A stretch of DNA of 64,000 nt, from the NCBI RefSeq assembly GCF_015353075.1, contig NZ_CP064191.1:372001-436000 (forward strand), read 5' to 3'. The first letter of the stretch is position 1, and every line of letters begins with the position of its first letter. Made by a program: the position numbers and the translations under genes. Under the pieces are notes generated by a model that saw only the letters and a list, made by a program, of their open reading frames with translations, did no database searches and was not told the origin of the DNA. This document shows, one piece after another, positions 36,723-44,733 of this stretch. The stretch is from Rhizobium sp. 007. GTDB lineage: Bacteria > Pseudomonadota > Alphaproteobacteria > Rhizobiales > Rhizobiaceae.

Positions 36723-38017
36723 TTGTGCCACAAGCCGAAGAAGGGTCACACGGCAGCCTGGTGGGCGATCGCCAACGGCCTCACCAAGACCCACATGTAC
36801 GCGCGCGATGCGAGTTTTGGCGACGATCTCCGCCAGGCCCACGGCATCGAGTGGGCGGAAGACTTGTTCGGCCCGGCTGACGAGGACAACCGATACACGA
36901 CCAACGTCGAAGCATTCCTCGGTGCGCAGCAGGAATGGATGAGCAGCAATCTTCCCAAGAAGGGCGCCATCGTCGAGGTCAATAATTGGGCCCAGCCCCA
37001 ACTGCCGCCGAGGGCGGAGCGCGTCTACGGCAAGCCCGGCAAGGGTGATTGCACCGCCCTGTATCTCGACCGCGACGGCAAGGTGCAGACCGCCCATTTC
37101 CGAATGCCGGAGGTCAAGAAGGCGAAGGGCAAGGGCGATGTGACCGCGCCCGACGGCGAGGATGGAAGCGAGGCTACTGACGTTGCAGCAAAGACCCGGC
37201 CGGACGTGACCCGAAGCGGCATCGACATGATCGGAGATTTCCGCACGGGCGCGCTGCACGAGGCGTTGGCACGGGCGCCGATCGAGGACGACACCCTCAT
37301 GGCCATGCTGGTGCTGGCCTTTGCCGGGCAGAACGTCTCGGTCGACTCCGGCTCCGAAGTCTCCGGGCATCTCTATGGCTCCAGGCGTTTCGCCCGGCAC
37401 GCCGTCCGGCTGATCGGTGAAAGCGGCAAGCTGGAGTTCGACATGGATACACTTCGTGTCGTGGCCAGATTGACCCTGATCGATGCCCTGTCGGCCCGCA
37501 CCAATCGTACGGATAGCGGCCTCGTTGTCCGGATTGCCGGCGATGCCGTCGGCGCCGACGCCCATCTTCCGAACATGGGTACGGAGGAGTTCCTCGCGTG
37601 CCTCTCCCGCCCGGCGCTGGAAGCGTCCTGCGGCGGCACGAGCGTCCTTCCCCGGCCGCGGGTCAGGGACACGCGCGCCGCTCTGGTCGAGCACTTCAAG
37701 GAAAAGGGCGCTTCGTGCATCCGTCTGCCCTCTTCGCACCCGATGATGCGAAGATGGCCGAGTGGCTGGCCAAGAACATCGAGCTTGGCAGCGAGGACGA
37801 CGATGCGCCCGCCGACGGGGCGACGGACGGCGTTGAGGACGGCGCCGATGGTGAGCCTGATCCGTCGATCGAGGACGATGCGGTTGCCAAACCGCATGTG
37901 ACGGCCGCCGAGGACGACGGCAATGCGGCGGACACCGAGCTCGAAGACCTCGACGAGACTGACGATGATGCCAGCGCCGATGATCCCGATACCGCTTACG
38001 GAAACGCGGCCGAGTAA
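36723..38017 (+). pseudogene. Plasmid ParB-like protein, N-terminally truncated and frameshifted
   Basis: The frame from 36723 (WWAIANGLTKTHMYARDASF) fits the middle and C-terminal parts of the large ParB/RepB-like proteins found beside DUF7007 genes on rhizobial plasmids. The N-terminal ParB nuclease-like domain is missing: the upstream codons belong to the reversed endonuclease gene. Near 37710 a frame change occurs. The second frame gives KMAEWLAKNIELGSEDDDAP followed by a very acidic tail to 38017. Residues 100-140 hold a basic linker with many Lys and Asp. The protein would be a backbone function, perhaps in partition, but the truncation suggests it is not active. Confidence 0.6.
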
Positions 38018-38102
38018 CCCTCCACAAAAATCCCGATGCCGTGCTTGACGAGGTGACCGCCGACGAAGTGGCGGCCGATCACGTCGAAGGGAGGGCCGCG
38101 GT

Positions 38103-38994
38103 ATGACCACGCCCACTCTCCAAGCTGTTGAAGGTACCACCCTTGACGCTTCAGGGGTGGAGTTCGGGCGCAGCGCCGATGATCTATCCGTCGCACGCGT
38201 CGGCGATCTTGTCTTCGCCATGGTTCCGGCTCGTGACGGTCGGCATTTTCTCGCCAGCGCCTGGCGCATTCGGCGCCCTCTCACTGAGCTCAGGCGGCAC
38301 GACTTCTATTCACACTACGGCGTCATCAAGGACGAGGCAGCATTCCAGGTCCGGATGGTCGAACAGGCCGAGCACAGCCGTGAAATGCGGGCGCTCGACC
38401 GGCAGACCGCCCGGATGAACTGCTCCACGCCATGGGGACCGTCGCAGGGTGCCACCGTCTACGCGGAAGGCATCGTCTCCCACACAACGGCAGGACATGG
38501 CGGGTTCAAGTTGTCCAGCGAACGCAATGTTAAAATCCATCCGACGCTTCGTTGCGCCGGCGGCTGGTACGAGGAAGATGCCGCGTGGGCCGCCCTTCCC
38601 CTCGCCTACCCGAGCCTCTTTTCCGCATACGAGCGCAAGTGCGCCGATCGGACGATCCGGGATATTTGGCCCGATGCCTGGGAAGCCATTTTCGGCCGTC
38701 CTCTTGCGCCTGGCGAATCCCATGAAAAGGATCGCCGCGCTTTTGAGCGGGCGCATGCCGGCGACTGGATCGTCATCTCCGCGCTGCGCTCTCACCACCA
38801 TCCCGGGGTGACCGAAGTCATCACCACGATTGGCGGCGTTGCGTGCCGCCCATGCGGAAGAGCGTCGCTTTCTCGTGCCAAGCGACGAGTACGAGATTGG
38901 TCAATTCGGCTTCGTCATAGATACGGCGCGCCACTCTGCCCACGACGGACCGTCGTCGTTCAGCGGTAGGCCGCCGCGGAGGGCCAGCGCATGA
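38103..38994 (+). pseudogene. DUF7007-like plasmid protein, frameshifted near its end
   Basis: A frame of about 245 residues from ATG 38103 reads VARVGDLVFAMVPARDGRHF, TPWGPSQGATVYAEGIVSHT and WYEEDAAWAALPLAYPSLF, a pattern I associate with DUF7007 proteins of rhizobial plasmids. Near 38835 one base is lost. The continuing frame reads AAHAEERRFLVPSDEYEIGQ then FGFVIDTARHSAHDGPSSFS and stops at 38994, overlapping the next ATG. The function of the family is unknown. The frameshift affects only the last 50 residues. Confidence 0.6.
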
Positions 38995-39319
38995 ACCCGG
39001 TCAGTCCCTACGTTCCTCTGTCTCGCATGGAGGCGGCGCGGCGACAGACGCGCCGCCATCTCGATCTCATTCACCGGCAGATCACGGGCCGGGCGGAACG
39101 CATAGCGATCACCGGGAAGGCGAAAGCCCGCTCGACCGCCGGGGCGGGTCACGCTGGACGCGCTCCGACGAGCTGTTGTATCAGGATCATGTCGAGCGGC
39201 TTGCATTCGAGCTGCGAACGGAAATCGCTGCCCTGGCTCGGAAACTGCAACGTCAGGAGCGGGCGATCACCACCGTGCGTCGAGCGCTCGACGATGATGG
39301 TTGCAATGAGGCGGCGTGA
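38991..39319 (+). pseudogene. Small plasmid protein, frameshifted
   Basis: The ATG at 38991 overlaps the preceding stop. The first 45 residues (EAARRQTRRHLDLIHRQITG) are basic and helical. Near 39130 the frame changes, and the second part reads DELLYQDHVERLAFELRTEI followed by AALARKLQRQERAITTVRRA and stops at 39319. The protein would be about 108 residues, largely helical and charged, possibly coiled coil. I do not recognise a domain. The position after the DUF7007-like gene suggests a small backbone gene. Confidence 0.5.
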
Positions 39320-39707
39320 GCCCGATCGGGGAAACCTTCGTAGCCGGGCTGATACGCAGGAAGAGGCGATGCGAGCAGTCGGTCGCAAGGGGGGTCTCGC
39401 TTTCACGTTCGGGGTCGTAGCCCTGCCCCCTACCGGTCTGTCCTTCGTTTTCGCTGCGGTCTGAACCGGCGGCCAGTCGTTTCAAGGCCGCTGGCGCGCC
39501 GCGGAGCGGCCGGTGCAGCCTCCCTCGCAAAACGGGTTCGCGTCCTTCGCATGGCTCTACCCCGCTTGTCCGCAAACCCGTCTCGCTCGTCCGGCCGTCC
39601 CGGACCTATGAAAGCGCCCGTCCTCAGCCGGTTCCTGTCGACCGCATCGAAGGGCAGACCGGCAGGGGCCGGAGCCGCTTCGAAGGAAACCACGAAAGGA
39701 AGATCCC
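39320..39707. other. Gene-free GC-rich stretch
   Basis: I see no convincing gene here on either strand. It lies between the frameshifted small gene and the conserved gene at 39708, and the last part (GAAAGGAAGATCCC) supplies the ribosome binding site of that gene. It probably holds the promoter for the intact accessory block to the right. Confidence 0.5.
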
Positions 39708-40292
39708 ATGGCCAAGCCCGCAACCAATCGACCCTCCGCCCGTGTCGTGCCACTCCGAAAGGGCGCTACCCTCGAAATGGTCAGGCTCACTTGCCCGGAC
39801 ACCGCACAGGCAATGTTGATCGCCGAGAGCTTCGGAACCGCGGTGGTCGACAGCGACGGCATCCGTGACCTCCACGAGCGCCTGATCATCGAAACCGCCG
39901 ACAGCCTCTCGGAAGGTCTCGGCGAGAAGGCGATGCAGATCCATCTCCAGCGCATCGTCGGGGCATATGTCGGTTCGGCGCACGGAGCCGGCCAGTTCTA
40001 CAGCCGAGCAGTCTCCGAAGCACGAGACGCCACCGCCAAATCGGCAAACGACGCCCGCGACGAGGACCTCGATGGCCCGGTCGGTTTTGACAGCGCCGCC
40101 CAGCGCAAGCGCGAATTCGCCGCCGACATGGGCATACAGTCCCACGCGCTGCGGATGGCCGCGGAGGGCGCCGTCGCAGCTTATCGGCAGGTCATCGGCG
40201 AAGCTTGGAAGCCATTCGACCGCCCCGTCGACAATCCTGGCCAGTCGCTCGACCGCAAGGCGGCCAAGGCGCAGATGGCGGCTCTCGGTTGA
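39708..40292 (+). CDS. Conserved hypothetical plasmid protein
   Basis: A protein of 194 residues with AAAGGAAGA upstream of its ATG. The sequence is soluble and mostly helical, for example EMVRLTCPDTAQAMLIAESF and EKAMQIHLQRIVGAYVGSAH, with no signal peptide and no motif I can name. It is followed after 50 bases by a strong terminator, so it is likely a single-gene transcript. Intact, unlike the genes to its left, it begins the well-preserved part of the plasmid. Function unknown. Confidence 0.65.
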   Translation: MAKPATNRPSARVVPLRKGATLEMVRLTCPDTAQAMLIAESFGTAVVDSDGIRDLHERLIIETADSLSEGLGEKAMQIHLQRIVGAYVGSAHGAGQFYSRAVSEARDATAKSANDARDEDLDGPVGFDSAAQRKREFAADMGIQSHALRMAAEGAVAAYRQVIGEAWKPFDRPVDNPGQSLDRKAAKAQMAALG

Positions 40293-40342
40293 GCCGCTTC
40301 GGGCGGAGGTTCGGTTCCGCCATTTCCCTCTCTAATCCTGCG

Positions 40343-40369
40343 GCCGGTTCCTTTGGGACCGGCTTTTTT
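40343..40369 (+). terminator. Rho-independent terminator
   Basis: GCCGGTTCC (40343-40351) pairs with GGGACCGGC (40355-40363) around a TTT loop, followed by six T residues. It lies 50 bases after the stop of the hypothetical gene ending at 40292. Confidence 0.85.
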
Positions 40370-40586
40370 CCATGTCACGCGAGGGACGAGAAAGGAAGAA
40401 GCAAGGACCCTGCCCGCCACGCCCCGTCCCGGTCGGCGGTCCTGCAGGAGCCGGCGGTCTGCAGCAACGGCTTCGCCGTCCTTCTCTCCGTTCCGGCCGT
40501 TCCGGTGCGGCAAGCCGCCTGATGGCTCCTGCCTTCGGACCTCCGCGACGGGGCCGCGATGGTCGCGGCCTCCGGACAAGGAGAAT

Positions 40587-41531
40587 ATGGACATGAGCAG
40601 GAAAGCTGAAGGCGAACGGGCCGACGTCTACGCACGGATCACGGACCGGATCGTCGCCGATCTGGAGAAGGGCGTAAAACCCTGGATGAAACCCTGGCAC
40701 GCGGCCAACACCAATGGCAGGATTACGCGGCCGCTACGCCACAACGGCCAGCCCTATTCGGGCATGAACATTCTCTTGTTATGGTCGGAGGGAGCGGCGC
40801 GCGGCTTCACCTCACCCATGTGGATGACGTTCAAGCAGGCGCTCGAACTGGGAGCGGCGGTGCGCAAGGGTGAGACCGGTGCGACGGTCGTCTTCGCCAG
40901 CCGCTTCACCAAGTCCGAGGCGGACGGCAATGGCGGCGAAGTCGACCGGGAAATCCCGTTTCTGAAGGCATACACGGTCTTCAACGTCGAGCAGATCGAC
41001 GGCCTGCCCGAACACTATAATCATCGACCGGCTCCGACTCTCGATCCGGTACAGCGCATCGAGCATGCCGATCATTTTTTCCGGAACACCGGCGCGGTCG
41101 TTCGGCATGGCGGCTCCCAGGCTTACTACTCGCCTGTCACGGATCACATCCAGATGCCGCCGTTCGAGACGTTCCGCGACGCCGCGTCTTACGTGGCAAC
41201 GCTGAGTCACGAAAGTTGCCATTGGACGGCGCGCCTCGATCGCGTTGGACGCGACCTCAGCCAATATGCCAAAGACAAAAGCGCGCGCGCCCGCGAGGAA
41301 CTGATCGCCGAACTTGGAAGCTGCTTCCTATGCGCCGATCTCGGGATCGCGCCGGAGCTGGAACCACGGCCGGACCATGCAGCTTACCTCGGCTCGTGGC
41401 TGAAGATTCTATCCGACGACAGGCGGGCTATCTTTCAGGCCGCGGCCCATGCCCAGCGTGCAGTCAGCTTCCTGCACGGTCGCCAGCCCGTTCAGGCCGA
41501 CGAGAGAGCGGTGCTGCGTAGGAGACATTAA
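40587..41531 (+). CDS. ardC: Antirestriction protein ArdC
   Basis: A protein of 314 residues; start MDMSRKAEGE chosen for the GGAGAA just upstream. The N-terminal ssDNA-binding part has VYARITDRIVADLEKGVKPW and NGQPYSGMNILLLW, typical of ArdC. The C-terminal metallopeptidase part has YVATLSHESCHWTARLDRVG with the zinc motif HExxH, followed later by the acidic AREELIAELGSCFLCADLGI. ArdC protects an incoming plasmid from restriction enzymes and coats single-stranded DNA during transfer, which fits a conjugative plasmid. It is intact. It ends face to face with a small gene on the other strand, the two stop codons sharing two bases. Confidence 0.93.
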   Translation: MDMSRKAEGERADVYARITDRIVADLEKGVKPWMKPWHAANTNGRITRPLRHNGQPYSGMNILLLWSEGAARGFTSPMWMTFKQALELGAAVRKGETGATVVFASRFTKSEADGNGGEVDREIPFLKAYTVFNVEQIDGLPEHYNHRPAPTLDPVQRIEHADHFFRNTGAVVRHGGSQAYYSPVTDHIQMPPFETFRDAASYVATLSHESCHWTARLDRVGRDLSQYAKDKSARAREELIAELGSCFLCADLGIAPELEPRPDHAAYLGSWLKILSDDRRAIFQAAAHAQRAVSFLHGRQPVQADERAVLRRRH

Positions 41532-41704
41532 GGTCGGTCGTTGTTACCCGCAACGGCCGACATTTCTTTCGGCTCTCTCTCCGCGAAAGGATGCTGATCG
41601 GACGTGAGGTCCAGCTTCCCCCAGATCGATGGCTTCGGGTTGGTCGGTTTGAGCTTTCGGGACTGCTTGATTTCGACGATAAACGGCTTTGTCTGCTGAC
41701 GCAT
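41528..41704 (-). CDS. Small basic plasmid protein, 58 residues
   Basis: The ATG at 41704 opens a frame reading KPFIVEIKQSRKLKPTNPKP followed by SIWGKLDLTSDQHPF and stops at 41528. The mix of a short strand (FIVEIK), a basic linker and a hydrophobic SIWGKLDL patch looks like a real conserved small protein, similar in pattern to ones I associate with rhizobial plasmids and chromosomes. It converges on ardC. It may bind nucleic acid, but there is no recognised domain. Confidence 0.55.
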   Translation of the reverse strand: MRQQTKPFIVEIKQSRKLKPTNPKPSIWGKLDLTSDQHPFAEREPKEMSAVAGNNDRP

Positions 41705-42155
41705 AAATCCTCCAGGCGACGAATCGCTAGCTCACGATATCGCGTTGATAGGTGGAAGCAACTGCCCGGCCGGCCGGGTCCGTCGCGTCCAAAGTCGATG
41801 CTGTGACTTAGCGACAGGGCGACGGGTTCGCCGCTGCAAAGTTCCGCGCGGCAACGCGGGCCGAGGGCCGCCATCTCGTGGTTCCTACCACCGCTGTCAG
41901 GCCACGTCCTCAGCGGGCTCGATGAGGCATGTCTGATCGGAGACCGGCTTCGCCTCGATCGTTTCCCGCAACGGCCGTCCGCAACTTTCTTCCCCTGCGA
42001 ACTGCGTTCGCATTCCCCGCGGTTCAAGAAAGCCGCTTCCGGCCGCCCTCCATTTCATTACGGCCCTACGGGGGCGGTCCGATCGTCCCCGATCCTTGCG
42101 ACAGCCATCGAGGCCGCGAAGGGCGCGGCCCGAGACAACCGAAAGGAACTTGGAC
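41705..42155. other. Gene-free interval before the DUF736 gene
   Basis: No supported gene on either strand. The stretch must contain the promoters of the leftward small gene at its left end and of the DUF736 gene at its right end. CGAAAGGAACTTGGAC directly before 42156 gives a good ribosome binding site. No clear hairpin or repeat was found. Confidence 0.5.
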
Positions 42156-42467
42156 ATGGCTACCATCGGCACCTTCACCTCCACCGAGAGCGGCTTCACC
42201 GGCTCGATCCGCACCATCGCCCTCAACGTCAAGGCTCGCATCGTCCGCATCGAGAACCCCTCCGACAAGGGCCCGCACTTCCGTATCTACGCCGGCAACG
42301 CCGAGATGGGTGCCGCCTGGCAGAAGACCTCGGATCAGACGGGTCGCGATTACCTCTCGCTCAAGCTCGACGACCCGAGCTTCCCCGCTCCGATCTACGC
42401 CACGCTCGCCGAGGTGGAAGGCGAGGACGGCTACCAGCTGATCTGGTCCCGCCCTAACCGGGACTAA
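42156..42467 (+). CDS. DUF736 family protein
   Basis: A protein of 103 residues starting [18 protein letters not shown]. This start and the following [17 protein letters not shown] and [20 protein letters not shown] pattern are diagnostic of DUF736, a small beta-rich family found almost universally on rhizobial and other alphaproteobacterial plasmids. The gene is strongly GC-biased at third positions, as expected for high expression. Function is not established; the family travels with conjugation and antirestriction genes. Confidence 0.92.
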   Translation: MATIGTFTSTESGFTGSIRTIALNVKARIVRIENPSDKGPHFRIYAGNAEMGAAWQKTSDQTGRDYLSLKLDDPSFPAPIYATLAEVEGEDGYQLIWSRPNRD

Positions 42468-42693
42468 GATCCAGGCAATCGGCCCCGCCGCACAGGCGGG
42501 GCCGAACTGCCGTTCTCATGAAGCCGAAGACGGGCATCGAACCCTCCCTCGGCTTTCGGGTGCCATACGGAGAGGTGGGGTCTGCTCATAGCGAGCCAAT
42601 CGTGCCGTGGAGCCAGGCCAGCCTCAAGGGCCTCGCCGCTGGCGGTCACGCCGGCGGGCGTCATCTTTCACAAACATCAAGGAGATGACGACA

Positions 42694-42858
42694 ATGACTA
42701 TCGAACAGCAAATCAGTGAAACGCGTGCCGAGCTAAACGCCTGCGTCGAGCCCGCCGAGCGTCGTCAGCTCGAAGCCAAACTCGAAATCGCCCAAGCCGA
42801 GCTGATCGTGGCGTTGGCCGTACAGGACGGCTCCATCGACGCCGAGCCGCCCTTCTGA
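42694..42858 (+). CDS. Small helical protein, 54 residues
   Basis: The start at 42694 was chosen because AAGGAG lies 9 bases upstream; an in-frame ATG at 42685 sits almost on top of that site. The product TIEQQISETRAELNACVEPA followed by ERRQLEAKLEIAQAELIVAL is a two-helix charged protein with a short acidic tail. No family was recognised. It follows the DUF736 gene in the same direction after about 225 bases. Confidence 0.55.
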   Translation: MTIEQQISETRAELNACVEPAERRQLEAKLEIAQAELIVALAVQDGSIDAEPPF

Positions 42859-43118
42859 GGGCGGCATATCACCAGCGCTGGAGGAACGCTTGCATCCCGT
42901 GGCGGAGAGGAGCGTTCCGCTGCCACTCACCTTTCGACCTCCTGTCATCGACCATCGGGGATGTTGCATCCCGTACCTCGGGCGACAACCTGCCGGCGCC
43001 AGAATTTTCCCGGCCGCATTGCGGCTCCTCGCGCGCCAAAATTCAGGCGCCGGTGCGCTCTTCCTTTCCGGTCTGCCGACTATCCCGCGATATCAGCCTT
43101 TCCAAAGGAGAAATCATC

Positions 43119-43199
43119 ATGCAACAGCTCGCCATCAAGGTCCCGTTCTTCATCGAGATCGAGGCGTCGTTCGAGACCGACTGGAACCGGCGCGAATGA
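43119..43199 (+). CDS. Possible 26-residue peptide
   Basis: CAAAGGAGAAATCATC followed by ATG gives one of the best ribosome binding sites in the window. The frame QQLAIKVPFFIEIEASFETD then WNRRE ends at TGA. The alternating IKVPFFIEIEA pattern is a plausible beta strand. It is too short to recognise a family and may be a genuine small protein or a leader peptide. Confidence 0.4.
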   Translation: MQQLAIKVPFFIEIEASFETDWNRRE

Positions 43200-43265
43200 C
43201 GTGCAACTTCGAGCCGCTTCGGCGGCCCCGGCTTCGGCCATCTGAGACACTGAAGGCAATCCGGA

Positions 43266-43532
43266 TCAGCTTTGCAAACACCGGAAAGCTGTCTTTGGCC
43301 GATAGCCGCGAGCACGCTTCTGTTTCACCAGATCGAGGAACAATCGCACCGCCTCCTCCTCGCGTTCGAAAACATGCTGTTTCTCCTGCCCGCGTTTACC
43401 GATCCGTCCCCATCGCCGGATCAGGCACACCTCTCCGAACATTGTCTGCGCGATCTCTATGGCGTAATAGCGCGCCATGTTCTTCGCCGGATCCGCTCGT
43501 TCGATATAGAGGTGGTAACGTTGCGTAGTCAT
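43266..43532 (-). CDS. WGR domain protein
   Basis: A protein of 88 residues, start MTTQRYHLYIERAD chosen as in other WGR proteins. RWGRIGKRGQEKQHVFER contains the Trp-Gly-Arg core, preceded by KNMARYYAIEIAQTMFGEV, which is the standard beginning of the domain. WGR domains occur alone on many rhizobial plasmids and bind nucleic acid ends. The domain fills the whole protein. A longer upstream frame is open to 43787 but lacks WGR-like sequence and is less likely. Confidence 0.88.
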   Translation of the reverse strand: MTTQRYHLYIERADPAKNMARYYAIEIAQTMFGEVCLIRRWGRIGKRGQEKQHVFEREEEAVRLFLDLVKQKRARGYRPKTAFRCLQS

Positions 43533-43887
43533 GCTCGCATCATCGTCAAGCGCAATGGACACGTCCAACGACATAAGTGAATCGAACAATTGCGACCGAT
43601 TCATTTCAGTGAAGAATGGTGCTTGGGCCAGGCGCCGATGGCGCACGGCTCCAGTCGCGGTGCGACCGGAGCCCTCAAGCGGTCTCCGCCGATCCCGGTT
43701 GCGATCCTCTCGTGGCAAGAAGGCTGCCCGCGCCCGAAATCGTCGTTGGGAGATTGCCGGAACGTCGATGGCCAGCAGAGCTGGCAAGCGGTCGCGTCCT
43801 TTAGGGACGCGGTTCTATCTCTGCCATTTTGCACCCGCCGGTCCGGCGTCAAGGACACCTTTCGTCAGAAAACGAAAAGGAGATCTG
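43533..43887. other. Divergent promoter interval
   Basis: This interval separates the leftward WGR gene from the rightward gene at 43888 and has no gene I can support. It ends with GAAAAGGAGATCTG, the ribosome binding site of the next gene. Both promoters are expected here. Confidence 0.45.
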
Positions 43888-44223
43888 ATGACCACGCATG
43901 AACTCAATCCTATGGATGGAGAAGTCTCGAAGCCGCCGCCTCAACGGTCGGAAAATCTGTGTCGAAACTTCGATGCGGAAGTCCACCTTCCCACTGATAT
44001 CTCACCTGAGTTTCTGTCCGCGGCGTTGCTCTGGGCGATCCAGAACAAGGTGGATTTCGGTTTGTTCCATGAAGCTGACCGGATCATCATCTTTCCCCAA
44101 ACCCCTATCCCTCTCCCGTGGGGACAAATTGACGACTGGGCGTCACATGCCATCGCACCATCCGTGCCGCGCGCCATCCCACGATCGGGCGAGATGCTCG
44201 TCGATCAAAATCTGGCCGAGTGA
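43888..44223 (+). CDS. Hypothetical plasmid protein
   Basis: A protein of 111 residues from ATG 43888 with AAAAGGAG upstream. The middle part reads PEFLSAALLWAIQNKVDFGL followed by FHEADRIIIFP, a helix and strand that look coded. The last 27 codons overlap the end of the leftward nuclease gene on the opposite strand, so the true end of one of the two may differ. No domain was recognised. Confidence 0.5.
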   Translation: MTTHELNPMDGEVSKPPPQRSENLCRNFDAEVHLPTDISPEFLSAALLWAIQNKVDFGLFHEADRIIIFPQTPIPLPWGQIDDWASHAIAPSVPRAIPRSGEMLVDQNLAE

Positions 44224-44732
44224 ATTGCCCGCACGAGATACGGTCCGTAGTTTCCGTCCATATTTGTCCTCGTCACGGAACCCGGCCGACAGCGAGAATT
44301 TTCCAGCGTTGAGCAGCATCAGCAGGCGGGATTTTGCCGCCTCGCCCTTGATCCGTTCAGCCTCGCACCGCGGTGGGCTGAGTTCAGGCGTGTCGATATC
44401 GGCAATACGCATCTGGTGCCCATCAAACCAGAACGTATCGCCGTCGACGACGCAGTTCGTCCGGCGGCTGTGCCGCAGAACAGGAACGAGGCTGATAGCG
44501 TATCGTTGGAAGGCGCTTTGGCGAAGACGGCGATGTTGTCGAGGTGACCGTTGCGATCGAGGAACAACCAGCCGGCGACGCCGATCACCGCGATCCAGAC
44601 GGTCGCGGTCGGTATGCCTCTGTCGCGACCCATACGATGACGATGTGACATCGACTGCGGCGCATTGACGTCGGCGCGGTGGTTCCCGACCTTACGGTTC
44701 TTCCTGAATGGCGTTATGTTGTTCTTCGCCAA
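44143..44732 (-). pseudogene. Thermonuclease-like (SNase) protein with N-terminal anchor, frameshifted
   Basis: The ATG at 44732 is one base after the traG stop. The N-terminus is basic, then one membrane segment (IPTATVWIAVIGVAGWLFL) gives an anchor or uncleaved signal. Near 44465 the frame changes. The continuing frame reads NCVVDGDTFWFDGHQMRIAD then IDTPELSPPRCEAERIKGEA, the staphylococcal-nuclease core with its calcium-binding Asp residues and catalytic Arg and Glu. It ends GARHGWC, normal for rhizobial members. One indel therefore breaks an otherwise complete gene at the tail of the traC-traD-traG operon. Confidence 0.75.
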
Positions 44733-44733
44733 T

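Noticed and set aside
36492..38027. Minus-strand frame of 511 codons opposite the ParB-like gene
   Set aside because: The plus strand shows a clear plasmid protein family, while this frame is an Arg- and Pro-rich antisense reading without motifs.
43196..43528. Continuation of a plus-strand frame after the 26-residue peptide
   Set aside because: It runs opposite the well-supported WGR gene, and its composition is that of an antisense frame.
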